The notes: generated from the sequence alone by a model not told the origin. Numbered from the stretch's first letter, positions 42,945 to 51,825 are shown. The stretch: 64,000 nt of DNA from Candidatus Pantoea deserta (GCF_003813865.1 NZ_RMVG01000013.1:1-64000); one strand, 5' to 3'. Program-made: numbers and translations.

Positions 42945-45439
42945 GTATTCCAGCCTCAACTTATCGCATCCAGTTTCGCAACGGCATGACGTTCGACCGC
43001 GCGGCGGCGCTGGTGCCCTATATCAAACGGCTTGGCATCAGCCACCTCTACGCCTCGCCGATTTTCACCGCCACCCGCGGCTCCACCCACGGCTATGATG
43101 TCACCGACGCCAATGAGATCGATCCCGCTATCGGCGGCCGCGCCGGCTTCGACCGGCTGGTCGAGACGCTGAAGCAGGCAGGCCTTGAGCTGATTATCGA
43201 CATCGTCCCGAACCATATGGCCGCCTCGCTGGAGAACGCCTGGTGGCGCGACGTGATTGAGCACGGCGAGCAGAGTCGCTACGCGCGCTACTTCGACATC
43301 GACTGGTCGCGCCGCCTGACGCTGCCTTTCTTAGGCGATACTTTCGAAGCTGTACTGGAAAACGGCGAGATCGCCGTTAAGGCCGATCCAGAGAGCGGCA
43401 AACCGGCGTTTGCCTACTACGACAGCTTCTATCCGCTGTCGCCGCAGAGCTGGCAGGGACAGGAGGCCGACGTGCTGGCGCTGACGGATAAGGCGCAAAT
43501 CGCCGCGCTGCACGATCGCCAGCCATGGCGGCTGATGTCGTGGCGCGATGCGCCGCGCGATCTCTCCTATCGCCGCTTTTTTGAAATTACCGGTCTGGCG
43601 GGCGTGCGGGTAGAGGACCCGGACGTCTTCGCCGCCAGCCATCGGCTGATTCTGGAGCTGGTGCATTCCGGCGCGGTCAGCGGCCTGCGCGTGGATCACG
43701 TCGATGGCCTGGCCGATCCCAAAGGCTATCTGGAGCAGCTGCGCCAGCAGGCGGGTCCGGCGTGCTACATCACCGTAGAGAAAATTCTTGGCGCAGACGA
43801 GCAGCTTCCGGCCGACTGGCCGGTTTCCGGCACCACCGGCTATGAGTTTATCGCCTCGCTCTCTGACGCGCTGGTAGACGGCCGCCAGATTGCCGCGCTG
43901 CGTCAGGCTTATGATCAGGCCATCGGCGAGCCGGTGGATATGCGCGCCGAGCTGCGCGCCGCCAAACTGCTTATGGCGGATAAAAACTTCGAGGGCGAAT
44001 TTACCACGCTGCTGATGCTGGCGAACGGCATGGCCAGCGCCTCTGGAGCGACGCTGCCGGAGCGCGATCTGCGCGCCGCGCTGCGCGAGCTGCTGGTCGC
44101 CTTCCCGGTTTACCGCAGCTACGGCACCCCGGCGGGTATGCCGCAGGAAGGCGCGGCGCTGCTCCAGCGCGTGGCCGAGACGGTACGCCATGACGCGCCA
44201 GACCTGCAACCTGCGGCGCTGGATTTCCTGCTGCGCATTCTTAACGGCGAACTGGCGCCGCAGCTGGCGCACGATGCCGCAACCTTCCGCACCCGCTTCC
44301 AGCAGCTGACCGGCCCGCTGATGGCGAAGTCGGTGGAAGATACGCTGTTTTTCCGTCAGCACGCGGCGCTGGCGCTCAATGAAGTCGGCGCAGAGCCGCT
44401 GCCGCGCGCCTTTTCGCTGGCGCGTTTTCATGACGAGATGCAGACGCGCCTTGAACGTCAGCCGGACGGCCTGAGCAGCACCTCGACGCACGATACCAAG
44501 CGCGGCGAAGATGCGCGCGCGCGCCTCTATACCCTGACCGAAGCCCCGGAGCGCTGGGCGGAGAACGTCGCCCGCTGGCAGCAGATGAACCGCGATGCGG
44601 TGGTAGCGCTCAGCGAGGGTCCCGCGCCAGAACCGGCCGTGGAGTGGATGCTTTATCAGGCGCTGGCGGGCGTCTGGCCAGCGTCCGGCGCGCCAGACGC
44701 TGAGGATCTGGCCGCGACAGAACCGCGCTTTATCGGCTTTGTCGAGAAAGCCCTGCGCGAGGCCAAGCTGCGCACCAACTGGGCCGACGGCGATGACGCC
44801 TATGAACAGGCGGTGCTCGACTATGCGCGTCGTCTGCTCTCTCCGGCTAACGCCGAATTTATCGCGGATTTTAACCAGGCGCTGCTGCCCTTTATCGCCG
44901 CCGGTCTGATTAATTCCCTCAGCCAGACGGTGATTAAGCTCACCGCGCCAGGCGTCCCCGATATTTATCAGGGCAGCGAAGCGCTGAACTTTAGTCTGGT
45001 CGATCCGGACAACCGCCTTGAGCCGGACTTTGCCGCGCTACAGCAGATGCTGGAGGTAACCGGCGACTTCGCCGCGCCGGAAAGCTGGCAAAGCGGGCAG
45101 CTCAAGCAGCAGGTTATCGCCACCCTGCTGCCGCTGCGCCAGCAGTATCCCGCGCTGTTTCGCCACGGCGACTATCTGCCGCTGGTGGTTAACGGCAATG
45201 AAGCCTCCCATGCGGTCGCCTTTGCGCGCGCTGACGAGGAGCACGCGCTGATTGTCGTGGTGCCGCGCCTGGCCTTTGCCCGCCAGCGCTACAGCGAAGG
45301 CACCGCCATTACGCTGAAAGAGCCGCTGGCGCAGCGCCGCTATCGCCATCTTTTCACAGGAGAAATGTGTGACCTGACCGACCGGCTGAGCCTGGCCGCG
45401 CTCAACAGCGGCGCGCCGCTGGTGCTGATCAGCGCCTGA
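42941..45439 (+). CDS. treY: Malto-oligosyltrehalose synthase
   Basis: TreY converts the reducing-end alpha-1,4 link of maltodextrins into the alpha,alpha-1,1 link of trehalose, the step before TreZ. It has 832 residues, as expected for this large GH13 enzyme. Region I starts near residue 1 (STYRIQFRNGMTF), IVPNHMA is near 87, the nucleophile is D252 in GLRVDHVDGL and the acid/base E280 in TVEKILG. A late conserved block is STSTHDTKRGEDARARL near 515. The gene is coupled to treZ by an ATGA overlap, and glgX follows after 66 bp. Confidence 0.95.
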   Translation: MSIPASTYRIQFRNGMTFDRAAALVPYIKRLGISHLYASPIFTATRGSTHGYDVTDANEIDPAIGGRAGFDRLVETLKQAGLELIIDIVPNHMAASLENAWWRDVIEHGEQSRYARYFDIDWSRRLTLPFLGDTFEAVLENGEIAVKADPESGKPAFAYYDSFYPLSPQSWQGQEADVLALTDKAQIAALHDRQPWRLMSWRDAPRDLSYRRFFEITGLAGVRVEDPDVFAASHRLILELVHSGAVSGLRVDHVDGLADPKGYLEQLRQQAGPACYITVEKILGADEQLPADWPVSGTTGYEFIASLSDALVDGRQIAALRQAYDQAIGEPVDMRAELRAAKLLMADKNFEGEFTTLLMLANGMASASGATLPERDLRAALRELLVAFPVYRSYGTPAGMPQEGAALLQRVAETVRHDAPDLQPAALDFLLRILNGELAPQLAHDAATFRTRFQQLTGPLMAKSVEDTLFFRQHAALALNEVGAEPLPRAFSLARFHDEMQTRLERQPDGLSSTSTHDTKRGEDARARLYTLTEAPERWAENVARWQQMNRDAVVALSEGPAPEPAVEWMLYQALAGVWPASGAPDAEDLAATEPRFIGFVEKALREAKLRTNWADGDDAYEQAVLDYARRLLSPANAEFIADFNQALLPFIAAGLINSLSQTVIKLTAPGVPDIYQGSEALNFSLVDPDNRLEPDFAALQQMLEVTGDFAAPESWQSGQLKQQVIATLLPLRQQYPALFRHGDYLPLVVNGNEASHAVAFARADEEHALIVVVPRLAFARQRYSEGTAITLKEPLAQRRYRHLFTGEMCDLTDRLSLAALNSGAPLVLISA

Positions 45440-45505
45440 CAGAAAAAAAACATGTCATTCATCGCGTGGTTTGTGGATAGCATTTTACTGAATGGAGAGA
45501 GATAA

Positions 45506-47581
45506 ATGTCTGAGGGTAAACAGGTTGAAATTACAGCGGGTTCAGGCCATCAGCTGGGGGCTAACTACGATGGCGAAGGGGTTAACTTCGCGCTTTTTTC
45601 CGCCCACGCCGAGCGCGTGGAGCTTTGTCTGTTTGATGAGAGCGGCCAGCACGAGATCGCCCGACTCGATCTGCCGGAGTTCACGCATGAAGTGTGGCAC
45701 GGTTATGTGCCAGGCCTGAAGCCCGGCGCGCTGTACGGCTATCGCGTTCATGGCCCTTACGATCCGGAAAACGGCCACCGCTTTAATCCGAATAAGCTGT
45801 TGATCGATCCCTATGCGCGCGAACTGGCAGGCAATATTGAGTGGAACGAGGCGCATTTCGCCTACGATCTGCTGCATGAAGATAAAGACTTAACCTTTGA
45901 TACCCGCGACAGCGCGCCCTTTATGCCCAAGTGCCGCGTTATCGATCCGAACGCGTTTGACTGGCAGGACAACAACCGTCCCGTTATTCCCTGGCCGAAT
46001 GCGGTGATCTACGAGACGCATGTCAAGGGCTTTACCCAGCTTAACCCGGCGCTGCCGGAGGCGCTGCGCGGCACCTATGAAGGCATGGGGCATAAAGCCA
46101 CGGTCGACTACATTAAGAGCCTGGGCATTACCTCGGTCGAGCTGCTGCCGGTGCACTGGTTTCCGGACGATCAGCACCTGCTCGACAAAGGACTGAAAAA
46201 TTTCTGGGGCTACAACTCCATCGGCTTTTTTGCGCCAGCGCCGCGCTACTACGGGCCGCGCGGCATTCAGGGCTTCCGCGATATGGTGCGCGCCTTTCAC
46301 GACGCCGGTATCGAGGTGATCCTCGACGTGGTGTACAACCATACGGCGGAAGGCAATGAACTGGGTCCGACGCTGTCGTTTAAGGGCATCGATAACTTCT
46401 CCTACTACCGTACCCTGCCCGATCAGCACCGCTATTACATCAACGACACCGGCACCGGCAACACGGTCAATACGTCGCATCCGCGCGTGCTGCAGATGGT
46501 GATGGATTCGCTGCGCTACTGGGCCGAATCGATGCATATCGACGGCTTCCGCTTCGACCTGGGCACCATTCTTGGCCGCGAGCCTGAGGGCTTTGATCAG
46601 CGCGGCGGCTTTTTCGACGCCATGATGCAGGATCCGGTGCTGTCGAAGCTAAAACTGATCGGCGAGCCGTGGGACATCGGTCCCGGCGGCTATCAGGTGG
46701 GCGGTTTCCCGCCGGGCTGGGCCGAGTGGAACGATAAGTATCGCGATACGGTGCGCGAATACTGGAAAGGCGATAACGTCTCGACCGATTTCGCCGCCCG
46801 CCTGCTTGGCTCTGGCGACCTCTACGATCAGCGTGGCCGCCGTCCCTGGGCGAGCGTCAACTTTATTACCGCCCATGACGGCTTTACGCTAAACGATCTG
46901 GTGTCGTACAACGAGAAACACAACGCGGATAACGGCGAGGATAACAACGACGGGCACAACGATAACCGCTCGTATAACTATGGCGCGGAAGGCCCGACCG
47001 AGGATGAAGGCATCAACGCGGTGCGCGAGCGCCAGAAGCGTAATTTCCTCGCGACGCTGTTCTTCTCGCACGGTACGCCAATGCTGCTGGCCGGCGACGA
47101 GTTCGGGCGCAGCCAGTTGGGTAACAATAACGGCTACTGTCAGGACAGCGAGATCTCCTGGGTGCACTGGGAGAATCTGCCTGCAAGCGCAGAGGCGCTG
47201 CGCGAGTTCACACGCCATATTATTCGCCTGCGCGCGGAGCAGCCGCTGTTGCGTCGGGAAAACTGGCGCGACGGGATGGAAATTAAGTGGTTCAACGCCG
47301 GCGGCGGCTTCCAGCAGGCGGAGCAGTGGGAAGAAGGCTCCACGCTGGGCGTCTATATCGGCCGGCCGGATCTGCAAACTGAGGAGGGCATCTGGCACGA
47401 CGTGCTGATGCTGATTAATCCCTTTGAAGGTACGGTGCCCTTCCGCATCCCGCAGTTTGGTGAGGGAGGCTGGGTGCTGGAGCTGACCACCTCCGACAAT
47501 GATAACTGCGGGCTGGTCATCACTAAAGAGAAGGATTTTGAGCTGGAAGGCCGCAGTCTCGCCCTGTTCCGACGCCCCTGA
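45506..47581 (+). CDS. glgX: Glycogen debranching enzyme GlgX (TreX)
   Basis: This isoamylase-type GH13 enzyme of 691 residues removes alpha-1,6 branches from glycogen to give linear maltodextrins for TreY. An N-terminal CBM48 domain (GEGVNFALFSAHAERVEL) precedes the barrel. DVVYNHTAEGN near 275, FRFDLGTILG with nucleophile D351, LIGEPWDIGPGGY with E387 and FITAHDGFTLNDLVSYN complete the catalytic set. A glycogen operon is not in the window, so this copy serves trehalose synthesis and may be separate from a glg-operon copy. A strong terminator ends the unit. Confidence 0.94.
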   Translation: MSEGKQVEITAGSGHQLGANYDGEGVNFALFSAHAERVELCLFDESGQHEIARLDLPEFTHEVWHGYVPGLKPGALYGYRVHGPYDPENGHRFNPNKLLIDPYARELAGNIEWNEAHFAYDLLHEDKDLTFDTRDSAPFMPKCRVIDPNAFDWQDNNRPVIPWPNAVIYETHVKGFTQLNPALPEALRGTYEGMGHKATVDYIKSLGITSVELLPVHWFPDDQHLLDKGLKNFWGYNSIGFFAPAPRYYGPRGIQGFRDMVRAFHDAGIEVILDVVYNHTAEGNELGPTLSFKGIDNFSYYRTLPDQHRYYINDTGTGNTVNTSHPRVLQMVMDSLRYWAESMHIDGFRFDLGTILGREPEGFDQRGGFFDAMMQDPVLSKLKLIGEPWDIGPGGYQVGGFPPGWAEWNDKYRDTVREYWKGDNVSTDFAARLLGSGDLYDQRGRRPWASVNFITAHDGFTLNDLVSYNEKHNADNGEDNNDGHNDNRSYNYGAEGPTEDEGINAVRERQKRNFLATLFFSHGTPMLLAGDEFGRSQLGNNNGYCQDSEISWVHWENLPASAEALREFTRHIIRLRAEQPLLRRENWRDGMEIKWFNAGGGFQQAEQWEEGSTLGVYIGRPDLQTEEGIWHDVLMLINPFEGTVPFRIPQFGEGGWVLELTTSDNDNCGLVITKEKDFELEGRSLALFRRP

Positions 47582-47604
47582 GTCCGTTGTCTGACGGTTA
47601 AATG

Positions 47605-47639
47605 CCGCGCCTGTTGTTTCATCAGGCGCGGTATTTTTT
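47605..47639 (+). terminator. Intrinsic terminator after glgX
   Basis: CCGCGCCTG and CAGGCGCGG form a perfect 9-bp stem with a 9-nt loop, then TATTTTTT. It ends treZ-treY-glgX. Confidence 0.88.
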
Positions 47640-47719
47640 GACCTGCCTTAACGGCAGATACCGGCGAAAAACCGGCTTTTTATGTGACGTACATCACATT
47701 TCAGCACAAGCTGTTAAAT

Positions 47720-47745
47720 TGTACAACCAGGTTTAAACCTGTACA
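47720..47745. promoter_or_regulatory. Paired TGTACA boxes (MlrA/BluR-like site)
   Basis: AATTGTACAA and CCTGTACAA are separated so that the TGTACA cores lie 14 bp apart, with the palindrome AGGTTTAAACCT between. The layout resembles the E. coli MlrA site of two TGTACA cores near csgD. A related pair, with the half-sites in reverse order, precedes the ycgZ-like gene. Confidence 0.6.
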
Positions 47746-47791
47746 AAAATAACTTTTTTCCCCTTTGCCGTTAAGCTATTAGGTAATCTTT

Positions 47792-47811
47792 TATTAGGAA
47801 ACAGTTATTTC
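47792..47811 (+). repeat. Exact 20-bp shared promoter element, copy 1
   Basis: TATTAGGAAACAGTTATTTC occurs here on the plus strand and again, exactly, on the minus strand at 51178-51197. The second copy is half of a 10-bp-arm palindrome. Such an exact match between distant promoters suggests a common DNA-binding protein. Confidence 0.75.
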
Positions 47812-47935
47812 TCAACCTAATTAGCCATAAGTTTCATCCAGAATGTCACATTGCAAAATATGACATCACCTTACATAGTTGAAGCGTATTAGATTCTTTT
47901 TAATTCTTGTTTCTTTTTTATAGAGAGGAATTGGT

Positions 47936-48121
47936 ATGACTCAACGACGTGGTGGTGCAGGCAATTTTGCCGCTAATCCAGAAAGGGCGCGCGAGGCAGG
48001 AAAAAAAGGCGGCCAGATGAGCAGCGGCAATTTCAAATATAACCGGGAACGCGCGGTAGAAGCTGGTCGGGTCGGCGGCAAGCTCAGCCGCCGCTCAGCT
48101 GCGGAAAAGAGTCCCAGTTAA
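47936..48121 (+). CDS. KGG-repeat stress protein (YciG/Con-10 family)
   Basis: This is a 61-residue, highly charged, glycine-rich and probably disordered protein. KGG-type motifs appear as AGKKGGQMSSGNF and AGRVGGKLSRRS, with repeats of F-A/K-N/Y-x-E-R-A. Relatives such as YciG in E. coli are induced in stationary phase and linked to motility and stress; fungal Con-10 is similar. A strong terminator follows. The long upstream leader with paired TGTACA boxes points to co-regulation with the ycgZ-like gene. Confidence 0.9.
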   Translation: MTQRRGGAGNFAANPERAREAGKKGGQMSSGNFKYNRERAVEAGRVGGKLSRRSAAEKSPS

Positions 48122-48127
48122 TCGTCA

Positions 48128-48160
48128 AAAACAGCCGGGAAGCTATTCCCGGCTGTTTGC
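48128..48160 (+). terminator. Intrinsic terminator after KGG gene
   Basis: AACAGCCGGGAA and TTCCCGGCTGTT pair over 12 bp with a GCTA loop, starting 8 bp after the stop. The T-run is short (TTTGC), but the stem is strong. Confidence 0.8.
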
Positions 48161-48364
48161 AGAAAAAAACACGCGTTCGATCCCTTTCCTGAAAAATAGT
48201 GAGCTGCGGCATTACGCATTTATCATAGCCACCTGCCCGACCTTCAATCTCTTATTTTTCTCTTCTGCCTTCCAGGTCAATTTTATTACCTCTGAACTCT
48301 GCCAGAAAAAAAATCGAAACCAGTCTATTGCTGTTATATTTCAAAAAAAAGTTACCGCTTCGTT

Positions 48365-49639
48365 TTATTTCGCGCCGGGACTTCTGTGGGCAAAAATAAC
48401 CTCTGCTACCGTGCCGTTTTTGCGCGTCTCCGACTCCAGCACGCGATTCAATACGCTGACATAGTCCATGACCAGTCCCGGCGTCCACGTCATGCCTTCG
48501 GCTCTGCTGCGGATCAGGCTCAGCAGCCAGAAGTCGGGATTCAGCAGCGCCTCATAGCCATGCGTGCCCAGCAGCCCTTCAGTGGCGACATCCAGCGCCT
48601 GCATCACGCTGGTTGAGCAGTTGCGCGAAGTCAGGTTGTAGCGGCAGTCCTGACCGTGCCTTGCCCAGTAGTGGCTCAGCGCCTGCTGGTTATAGCGGCG
48701 CAGCGACAGCCGCTTATCCGGCAGGCACCAGGTTTTCACCTCGCGGGCGAACGAGCGCTGATGAAAACCCGCCACGTCGTTCTCTTCGCGCGCATGCAGC
48801 ATGCGTAAAAAGCCGCTGAGGTTACAGGTCATATCCTCGACCGGATAGAGACTGACATAGAGGCTGTCGCCCATCTCCAGCGCGGTATGGCCGGTCGACA
48901 CCTGGCCGCGATGATCGATCGCCGCGACCCAGCGGTCAAACCAGGGGCGACGACCGGCGACGTTGCCGGATCCCAGCGGCGTCCAGATATAAATCGTGAG
49001 CGGCGTGCTGACCGGCTCCCCGGCATAAGGCGGGTGCAAATAATCGAAGCCGTGCGGCCTGCGCAGCCCTTTGCGGGTAAACAGCGGCAGCGCCGCGACG
49101 CTGGTGTTGGGCGGCAGCGCGCGAATTTGCCACGCCATCTGTAACAGAGAAAATGCCCAGCCCAGCAGCAGAACGGCAAATCCCAGCGGGATGGTGACGC
49201 GATGAGGCAGCGGCCAGTCGCTGACAATCAGCAGGCTAAACAGCCACTCTGCGCCGCCGATCGCCAGCTTGTATTGCCAGCGACGACAGCGCATCAGGCT
49301 ACAGGAGATAATGCGGAAGCCGCCGTCAAAGATAAAGGCGATGGCGAACAGCCAGGCCAGACTGAGACCTTTCACCTGAGGCGCAGCCAGCATCATCGCC
49401 CCCAGCACGATCAGCGATAACGCCTTGAGCTTTGCTCGCCAGCCGCCGGATGCCACGACGCGCGCACGCCAGGCCTGCATTAGCCCTTCGACGCTCAGGA
49501 AGATGCCCAGCAGGCAGAGAGGAATCAACAGCGTGCTGTGATCCAGCATATCCAGCACAATGCCTGCGCTGGCCGCGATACAGAGCAAGCCGGTAAGCAG
49601 CAGCCACGGCCAGCTGGCGCGCAGCGCCGGGCCGCCCAT
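48365..49639 (-). CDS. HdeD-like membrane protein with papain-like domain
   Basis: This is a 424-residue two-part protein. Residues 1-170 hold five or six membrane helices in the DUF308/HdeD style (LLCIAASAGIVL, LFAIAFIFDGGFRII). Residues 195-424 form a soluble domain with a possible thiol-protease or lipid-hydrolase site: H251 in TGHTALEMGDSLYVSLYP and N340-C341 in SRNCSTSVMQALD. That His-before-Cys order is seen in circularly permuted NlpC/P60/papain-like domains. The start is uncertain: the ATG has no ribosome site, and an in-frame TTG lies eight codons upstream. The gene is divergent from nothing and convergent with the KGG gene. HdeD itself protects against acid, so a stress role is plausible. 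Confidence 0.7.
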   Translation of the reverse strand: MGGPALRASWPWLLLTGLLCIAASAGIVLDMLDHSTLLIPLCLLGIFLSVEGLMQAWRARVVASGGWRAKLKALSLIVLGAMMLAAPQVKGLSLAWLFAIAFIFDGGFRIISCSLMRCRRWQYKLAIGGAEWLFSLLIVSDWPLPHRVTIPLGFAVLLLGWAFSLLQMAWQIRALPPNTSVAALPLFTRKGLRRPHGFDYLHPPYAGEPVSTPLTIYIWTPLGSGNVAGRRPWFDRWVAAIDHRGQVSTGHTALEMGDSLYVSLYPVEDMTCNLSGFLRMLHAREENDVAGFHQRSFAREVKTWCLPDKRLSLRRYNQQALSHYWARHGQDCRYNLTSRNCSTSVMQALDVATEGLLGTHGYEALLNPDFWLLSLIRSRAEGMTWTPGLVMDYVSVLNRVLESETRKNGTVAEVIFAHRSPGAK

Positions 49640-49830
49640 TAATAAAAAAAGCAATCGCAACAAAGCCGTACGCCCCTGTCAAAATGCTCAACGCCTGATT
49701 TGTCTTGTTGGATGCCGTGCGGCAAGGGATGTTCCTTTTCCGGCAGGCCATATCCTTATCGTTGAAGGTCGGTTGAATCAGTGAGCGAAGCGTACGAGAG
49801 AAAGATTAATTTTCGCTTAATGCGCGGGAT

Positions 49831-49865
49831 AAAAAACGGCCTGAAGCCGGGGAACGCTTCAGGCC
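49831..49865 (-). terminator. Intrinsic terminator after hiuH
   Basis: GGCCTGAAGC and GCTTCAGGCC form a perfect 10-bp stem with an 8-nt loop. On the minus strand TTTTTT follows. Confidence 0.9.
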
Positions 49866-49871
49866 GGACGG

Positions 49872-50294
49872 TTAGTTGCCGCGGTAGGTCGAATAGCCGT
49901 AAGGACTCAGCAGCAGCGGAATGTGGTAGTGCTGGTTACTGTTATCGAGCGTAAAGATCACCGGGATCTCCGGGAAAAAGGTTTTCTGTTTTACGCCAGC
50001 GTAATAGTCGCCGGTTTTAAACACCACTTTATAAACGCCCTGCTCCGCCTGTTTTCCTGCGGGATACAAGGCACCGATCCTGCCGTTAGCGTCGGTCACG
50101 CCCGTTGCCAGCTTTACCCAGTTGCCGTTTTGATTCTGATCCAGCTCCACCGCCACGCCAGGCGTCGGGATGCCGGTTTGTAAATTCAGTACGTGCACGC
50201 TGATCGCGTTTTTCATCGCCGCAGGTTCAGCGGCGGAGGCAGAGAAAGCACAGGCCAGAACGGCGGCACCACAGATCGCTAATACACTTTTCAT
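49872..50294 (-). CDS. hiuH: Periplasmic 5-hydroxyisourate hydrolase
   Basis: HiuH hydrolyses 5-hydroxyisourate, a product of urate oxidation. This 140-residue protein has a Sec signal peptide (cleavage after SASAA) as in E. coli HiuH (YedX), then the transthyretin fold. SVHVLNLQTGIPTPGV carries the first active-site histidine, and HYHIPLLLSPYGYSTYRG the later ones. The family ends in YRGS, but here the last residue is asparagine (YRGN). The C-terminal tetrapeptide lies in the active site, so this change may alter activity. No other purine catabolism genes are adjacent. Confidence 0.9.
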   Translation of the reverse strand: MKSVLAICGAAVLACAFSASAAEPAAMKNAISVHVLNLQTGIPTPGVAVELDQNQNGNWVKLATGVTDANGRIGALYPAGKQAEQGVYKVVFKTGDYYAGVKQKTFFPEIPVIFTLDNSNQHYHIPLLLSPYGYSTYRGN

Positions 50295-50542
50295 AAGTCA
50301 TCCTTTTTTATGTTGACGCCATCAGCCTAAACCAGCCGCTGCGTCATGGCGCAACTTCATCCTGCGTATCTGAAATTTCTGAGAAGCGCGTTACTCCGCC
50401 CCGCTATCGCGTGAATAACACAAAGGGTTTTATAGCCTGTACGCAACGGCCGGGCGGCCCGCTTTCCCGGCACGCTTTTTTAATTTTCATGCCGCGCGGC
50501 GGTTATGGTAATTTAACACTAAACAGGCTATTAATTTTATCC

Positions 50543-51184
50543 ATGACGCGACCCAAATCATCTTCTGCTCCCGCCAGAGAACGAGGCAGACCCAGAGCCT
50601 TCGATACGGAAAAAGCCCTTGATGACGCCATGATCGTGTTCCGGCAAAAAGGTTTTCACGCCTCGTCGGTCACCGATCTCAGCGAAGCGATGGGTCTTAC
50701 CGCAGGCAGCATCTACAAGGCGTTCAAAGACAAGCGCACACTGTTTTTGCGCGTGTTTGAGCGCTATATCTCGATACGCAACAGCGATCTGCGCGGCCGT
50801 CTTGAGCACTGTGCTGACGGCAGAGCGCGCATCGCGGAACTGTTGCAGTTTTATCTCGACTCTGCCGAAGAGATTGAAGGACGTCGCGGCTGTCTGGTCG
50901 TCGGCAGCACCGTTGAGCTACAAAACCTTGACCAGGATCTTTCAGAACTGGTGCGGCAGGCGGTGCTTCGCAACCGTAATTTTCTTGTCTCGCTGGTGCA
51001 ACAGGGCCAGCAAGACGGGTCTGTTTCCGCGCGGCTGGATGCTGAAACCGCAGCCGGCGTGCTGTTATGCGTTGCCTTCGGCATGCGTGTGCTGGGTAAA
51101 GTTCAGGATGTGACTAATGGCGCGGAAACGATTAATATGCTTCTCGGTATCCTGGACCAGGGTGCTTGCCCTATTAGGAAATAA
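50543..51184 (+). CDS. TetR-family transcriptional regulator
   Basis: This 213-residue repressor has an N-terminal TetR helix-turn-helix (RGRPRAFDTEKALDDAM..., recognition region LTAGSIYKAFKDKRTLF near 43-60). The C-terminal ligand domain resembles the AcrR/TetR_C type with GRRGCLVVGSTVEL near 117. I start at ATG 50543, about 20 residues before the HTH; no ribosome site is seen, so a longer form from 50489 or leaderless-like initiation remains possible. The stop codon lies inside a 26-bp palindrome, half of which recurs at the KGG promoter. This makes the regulator a candidate binder of that element; inference only. Confidence 0.8.
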   Translation: MTRPKSSSAPARERGRPRAFDTEKALDDAMIVFRQKGFHASSVTDLSEAMGLTAGSIYKAFKDKRTLFLRVFERYISIRNSDLRGRLEHCADGRARIAELLQFYLDSAEEIEGRRGCLVVGSTVELQNLDQDLSELVRQAVLRNRNFLVSLVQQGQQDGSVSARLDAETAAGVLLCVAFGMRVLGKVQDVTNGAETINMLLGILDQGACPIRK

Positions 51185-51197
51185 CTGTTTCCTAATA
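51172..51197. promoter_or_regulatory. 26-bp palindrome holding 20-bp element, copy 2
   Basis: TATTAGGAAA-TAACTG-TTTCCTAATA has perfect 10-bp arms. Positions 51178-51197 on the minus strand equal the element at 47792-47811. It covers the TetR stop codon and lies 126 bp before the YmgB-like gene. No T-run follows, so it is more likely an operator than a terminator. Confidence 0.65.
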
Positions 51198-51322
51198 CCT
51201 CCTGCACAGGTCGCTTTACCTGAAGCGACAGGTTCCTCTGTGCTCTTTCAGGTCGAACAGTCATAAAAAAGTGCGTTTACACATGACTTGTATTTTGTCT
51301 TTAGCCCGTTTCAGGAGGCACA

Positions 51323-51526
51323 TTGAAGCACGATGACGCTGCTGATAGCGATGAAATTTACGCGCTGCTTGGCCGGGTAGTCGCGCAAATTTTGCAGCCT
51401 GGCGAGGCGCTTCCTTTGCAGGAAATTATCGGCGCGCTGTATCGAACAGGTCAGCGGTCCGGCGACCCAGCGATACAGGCAGCGTGCGAACGCGCCATGC
51501 GTTTGCTGGCCAGCAAATTACACTGA
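51323..51526 (+). CDS. YmgB/AriR-like small connector protein
   Basis: This 67-residue helical protein begins at a TTG placed four bases after AGGAGG. The core EIYALLGRVVAQIL and LQEIIGALYRTGQRS, then ACERAMRLLASKLH, fits the small dimeric helical proteins of the E. coli ycgZ-ymgABC group. It lies 299 bp before the ycgZ-like gene. In E. coli these proteins act through the Rcs phosphorelay to control colanic acid, curli and acid resistance. The assignment is by pattern and context. Confidence 0.62.
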   Translation: MKHDDAADSDEIYALLGRVVAQILQPGEALPLQEIIGALYRTGQRSGDPAIQAACERAMRLLASKLH

Positions 51527-51742
51527 TCTCTTTCGCGGCGGCAATGGTTCAGTTCAGCGTGGCGCTAATCCATTCGGTAAGCCTCGCCGGTGTGCGGTAA
51601 ATTAATTTTATTTCATGCTTTTTTTAGTACCGGATCAGCCGCGTGCGCCCCCGCCTGTTTGCGGGAAGAATTTTTATAACCTGTTGTTATTATTTGCGTT
51701 GCCGCAAAGAGCAAAAACCAGACAAATGCGGGCAGTTAATCC

Positions 51743-51767
51743 TGTACAAGCATAAAAAAATTGTATA
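51743..51767. promoter_or_regulatory. Paired TGTACA/TGTATA boxes before ycgZ-like gene
   Basis: CCTGTACAA and AATTGTATAA have cores 13 bp apart, 59 bp before the ycgZ-like ATG. In E. coli the ycgZ promoter is the target of the MerR-type repressor BluR. The half-sites match those before the KGG gene, in reverse order. Confidence 0.6.
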
Positions 51768-51825
51768 ACTTTAACGCTGACTTCACTGACCATATTTTAA
51801 TCACGCTGATACTTAAGGGTTGCTT

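Larger units (their letters stand above)
47640..47935. other. Long regulatory leader of the KGG stress gene
   Basis: No gene is seen between the glgX terminator and the KGG-protein start. The AT-rich stretch holds the paired TGTACA boxes, a TATTAGG repeat at 47777 and 47792, and a T-rich tract before the ribosome site AGAGAGGAA. Several inputs probably control this promoter. Confidence 0.6.
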
